From positions 1 to 7,176 of the forward strand of contig JACRTZ010000013.1 in the NCBI GenBank assembly GCA_014304965.1: a stretch of 7,176 nucleotides of DNA, in the 5' to 3' direction. This stretch comes from Vulcanimicrobiota bacterium. Lineage in GTDB: Bacteria > Vulcanimicrobiota > Vulcanimicrobiia > Vulcanimicrobiales > Vulcanimicrobiaceae. The notes under the pieces were generated by a model that saw only the letters and a list, made by a program, of their open reading frames with translations, made no database searches and was not told the origin of the DNA. This document shows, one piece after another, positions 5,732-7,176 of this stretch. The position numbers were made by a program, and so were the translations under genes. Within the stretch, counting starts at the first letter, position 1, and every line of letters begins with the position of its first letter.

Positions 5732-6775
5732 ATGCGGCGACACAGCGTTCTTGCACTCGGCGCGCTCGTCGTGGCTTTGCCGATACCGGCCTCGGCGCAC
5801 GAAAAGTGGTTCATCGACGCAACGAAGTACCCGTTGCGTTGGGATCTCTTCGTCCGCGACGGGCCGCTCTGGAGCGTGCTCGCCACGGTCGCGGTCGTGG
5901 CGGGACTCGCGGTGCTCTGGCGCATTCGCGGCGGGCGAGATTTTCTTCCGTACCCCGAGCGACTGGGCGCGACGGCGCAATCGCGGCGAATCGTGTACGG
6001 CTTGCTGCCGCTCGTAATCGGACTGCACACCGCCCTCGCACTCCTGAGTGACGGTACGCACGGCGCGCTACTGTCGCCCAACGCGCAGCTGCACGGCGCC
6101 GCAGCCTACGTGTGCGGTCTCGTCGAGATCTGGATCGCGCTATCGTTTTTCTACGGGGGGCTCACGCGCGTCGCCGCAATCGCGCTCGCTCTCCTCTGGA
6201 TCGCCGGCCTTGCGCTCGCCGGCGTTCGAGACATGCTCGACAACGTGCTGTATCTCGGGATCGCAGCGTTCTTTTTCATGGCCGGTCGCGGCCCGATCGC
6301 CGTAGATCGCTTTATGTTTCCGCGCTTCGAGCCGCCGGCGCGCTTGGCGCGCAACGCCGTGATCGCGCTTCGCATCGGTCTGGGTGCGAGCTTCGTCATC
6401 GTGGCGTTCACGGAGAAACTCGCGAACCTCCCGCTCGCGCTCGCGTTCTTACAGAAGTACCCGCTGAATTTCACCTGGTTCCTTGGCATGCCGCTGTCGG
6501 ATCATACCTTCGTCCTTGCGGCCGGAGCGGTCGAGTTGCTGGTCGGCCTTTGCCTTTTGTTCGGCGTCTTCGCGCGCGAAGCGATCGTCGTCGCGTGGCT
6601 GCCGATCAATCTGACGCTCACGTATTTCGATACGACCGAACTGATCGGCCATTTACCCATCTACGGAATCATGGCGCTCTTGCTGATTTGGATTCCGGGG
6701 CGCGCCAATCGTGACGAGTGGATCCAGGGACTTCGATTTTTCCGAACCGCCGCCCGTCGTCGTTCGACGGAATAA
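5732..6775 (+). CDS. DoxX-like polytopic membrane protein
   Basis: A 347-aa integral membrane protein. The N-terminus MRRHSVLALGALVVALPIPASA looks like a cleavable signal peptide or first anchor, immediately followed by HEKWFIDATKYP (23-34), a motif I associate with exported DoxX-like proteins. Hydrophobic segments lie near residues 46-63, 88-105, 124-142, 146-163, 170-184, 209-227, 259-280, 283-297 and 305-322. The second half (ARNAVIALRIGLGASFVIV at 206-224, TEKLANLPLALAFLQKYP at 227-244, AGAVELLVGLCLLFGVFARE at 264-283) resembles the four-helix DoxX fold; the first half may be a degenerate repeat of it. DoxX-family proteins have been tied to thiosulfate:quinone oxidation and to oxidative-stress or redox membrane complexes, but many are uncharacterised, so no reaction is assigned. 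AAGG lies 7 nt before the ATG. The gene is monocistronic and ends at a terminator hairpin. Confidence 0.8.
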   Translation: MRRHSVLALGALVVALPIPASAHEKWFIDATKYPLRWDLFVRDGPLWSVLATVAVVAGLAVLWRIRGGRDFLPYPERLGATAQSRRIVYGLLPLVIGLHTALALLSDGTHGALLSPNAQLHGAAAYVCGLVEIWIALSFFYGGLTRVAAIALALLWIAGLALAGVRDMLDNVLYLGIAAFFFMAGRGPIAVDRFMFPRFEPPARLARNAVIALRIGLGASFVIVAFTEKLANLPLALAFLQKYPLNFTWFLGMPLSDHTFVLAAGAVELLVGLCLLFGVFAREAIVVAWLPINLTLTYFDTTELIGHLPIYGIMALLLIWIPGRANRDEWIQGLRFFRTAARRRSTE

Positions 6776-6815
6776 GAAAAGCCCCGGGCCGTAAAGCCGC
6801 GGGGCTCTTCCTTGG
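6776..6815. terminator. Bidirectional-looking intrinsic terminator between convergent genes
   Basis: A GC-rich hairpin: outer arms AGCCCCG (6780-6786) and CGGGGCT (6800-6806), inner arms GGC/GCC around the loop CGTAAA, with one bulged G. It begins 4 bp after the stop codon of the DoxX-like gene. AAGAAAA on the left would be a U-rich tail for the minus-strand gene; CTTCCTT on the right is a weaker tail for the plus strand. Confidence 0.75.
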
Positions 6816-6827
6816 AAGCGCCGGGCG

Positions 6828-7176
6828 CTATCCTTTGTCTTTGTCTTTATCTTTGTCTTTGTCGCGGTGCCGCTTGTGCTTGTCGTCCTTGTCGTTGTCG
6901 GTCGAACCTTGATCGGGACCCTTCTCGTACGTGTAGGTCGTTTGATCGCTACCGATGCTGACGAAGGTATTGTCGAACTGCACGGTTTGGTTCGGCAGCG
7001 GCGGGTAGCCATCCACCACGAGGAAGATATCCGTCACCATGTAGCTGCCGTACTTCACCTGCGACGCGGCGTACGGATCGTAGAACGTGCCGCCGGGGAG
7101 TTGGGAATCGTCAACCAGGCCGCTTGCGAGATTGCCCGAGTTGGTCCAGACGTTGGGCGGACAGCCCGTGTAGTTC
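6828..7176 (-). CDS. Secreted-looking protein of unknown function with charged (DK)n tail, C-terminal part (cut by right edge)
   Basis: The frame is open from the stop TAG at 6830-6828 through the right edge (first whole codon at 7175), giving 115 visible residues, so the start is outside. An internal GTG at 7058 could serve as a start, but in-frame sequence before it is protein-like (NYTGCPPNVWTNSGN, LPGGTFYDPYAASQ). The visible part is rich in Asn, Thr, Tyr, Gly and Pro, with VTDIFLVVDGYPPLPNQTV and FDNTFVSIGS: an extracellular, beta-rich composition with no membrane segment. It ends in a very hydrophilic tail, STDNDKDDKHKRHR followed by (Asp-Lys)5-Gly. I recognise no family. The tail could be a disordered, wall- or metal-interacting extension; that is speculation. 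The coding strand is supported by the composition, the long open frame and the shared terminator. Confidence 0.65.
   Translation of the reverse strand, partial: NYTGCPPNVWTNSGNLASGLVDDSQLPGGTFYDPYAASQVKYGSYMVTDIFLVVDGYPPLPNQTVQFDNTFVSIGSDQTTYTYEKGPDQGSTDNDKDDKHKRHRDKDKDKDKDKG
6834..6863. repeat. Hexanucleotide tandem repeat, five units (TTTGTC)
   Basis: Five contiguous 6-bp units: TTTGTC, TTTGTC, TTTATC, TTTGTC, TTTGTC. Only the third differs, at one base. On the minus strand it encodes (Asp-Lys)5 at the C-terminus of the right-edge protein. Because the unit is a multiple of three, slippage would change tail length without shifting the frame. Confidence 0.9.

Noticed and set aside
6718..6912. 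Plus-strand frame with a Ser-Leu repeat
   Set aside because: Antisense reading of the tandem repeat; it starts inside the DoxX-like gene and passes through the terminator.
6653..7012. Minus-strand frame spanning the terminator, the tandem repeat and the DoxX-like 3' end
   Set aside because: Thr/Lys-rich repetitive product made by reading the hexanucleotide repeat in another frame; it crosses the terminator and a real gene.
1..7176. tRNA or rRNA genes, CRISPR arrays, insertion sequences, att sites
   Set aside because: No cloverleaf-like segments, no regularly spaced direct repeats with spacers, no transposase motifs or flanking inverted repeats were seen on either strand by eye.

Overview
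This is a GC-rich bacterial chromosomal window with compact gene spacing. Nothing in it marks a phage, plasmid, insertion sequence, CRISPR array or RNA gene. The lineage cannot be fixed from the sequence. A SpoIID/LytB-type protein directly before queA, Uma2-family paralogues and a split aconitase X fit an environmental, little-cultured high-GC phylum (Eremiobacterota/WPS-2-like, Chloroflexota-like or similar), but that is inference.

Left part, minus strand (1-1207): the N-terminal part of queA (tRNA queuosine synthesis) runs off the left edge. It lies immediately after the stop codon of a complete secreted SpoIID/LytB-domain protein with a Tat-like signal. queA has no ATG, GTG or TTG at the expected place, which is the clearest anomaly at this end. 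A short non-coding gap follows (1208-1369).

Uma2 pair, minus strand (1370-2695): two tandem Uma2-family (PD-(D/E)XK nuclease-like) genes, about 63% identical in protein by hand count. Each is preceded by its own copy of a conserved upstream block. The block holds a near-perfect 13-bp palindrome and two hexamers spaced 17 bp apart, so the duplication carried its control region with it.

Operon-like block, minus strand (5632 down to 2711): an uncharacterised 156-aa protein, the aconitase X large subunit, the aconitase X small subunit (overlapping the large subunit as GTGA) and a TauE/SafE (TSUP) permease. Gaps are 15 bp, a 4-bp overlap and about 37 bp. This looks like a hydro-lyase module with its own transporter and is the best candidate for an undescribed pathway. 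The substrate cannot be read from the sequence, and the AcnX proteins depart from the usual family motifs.

Right part: from a 99-bp divergent intergenic region a DoxX-like polytopic membrane protein is read on the plus strand (5732-6775). A 7-bp-arm dyad abuts its start codon. It ends at a bidirectional-looking terminator hairpin. A minus-strand secreted-looking protein of unknown function enters from the right edge and ends in a (Asp-Lys)5 tail encoded by a perfect-phase hexanucleotide tandem repeat.
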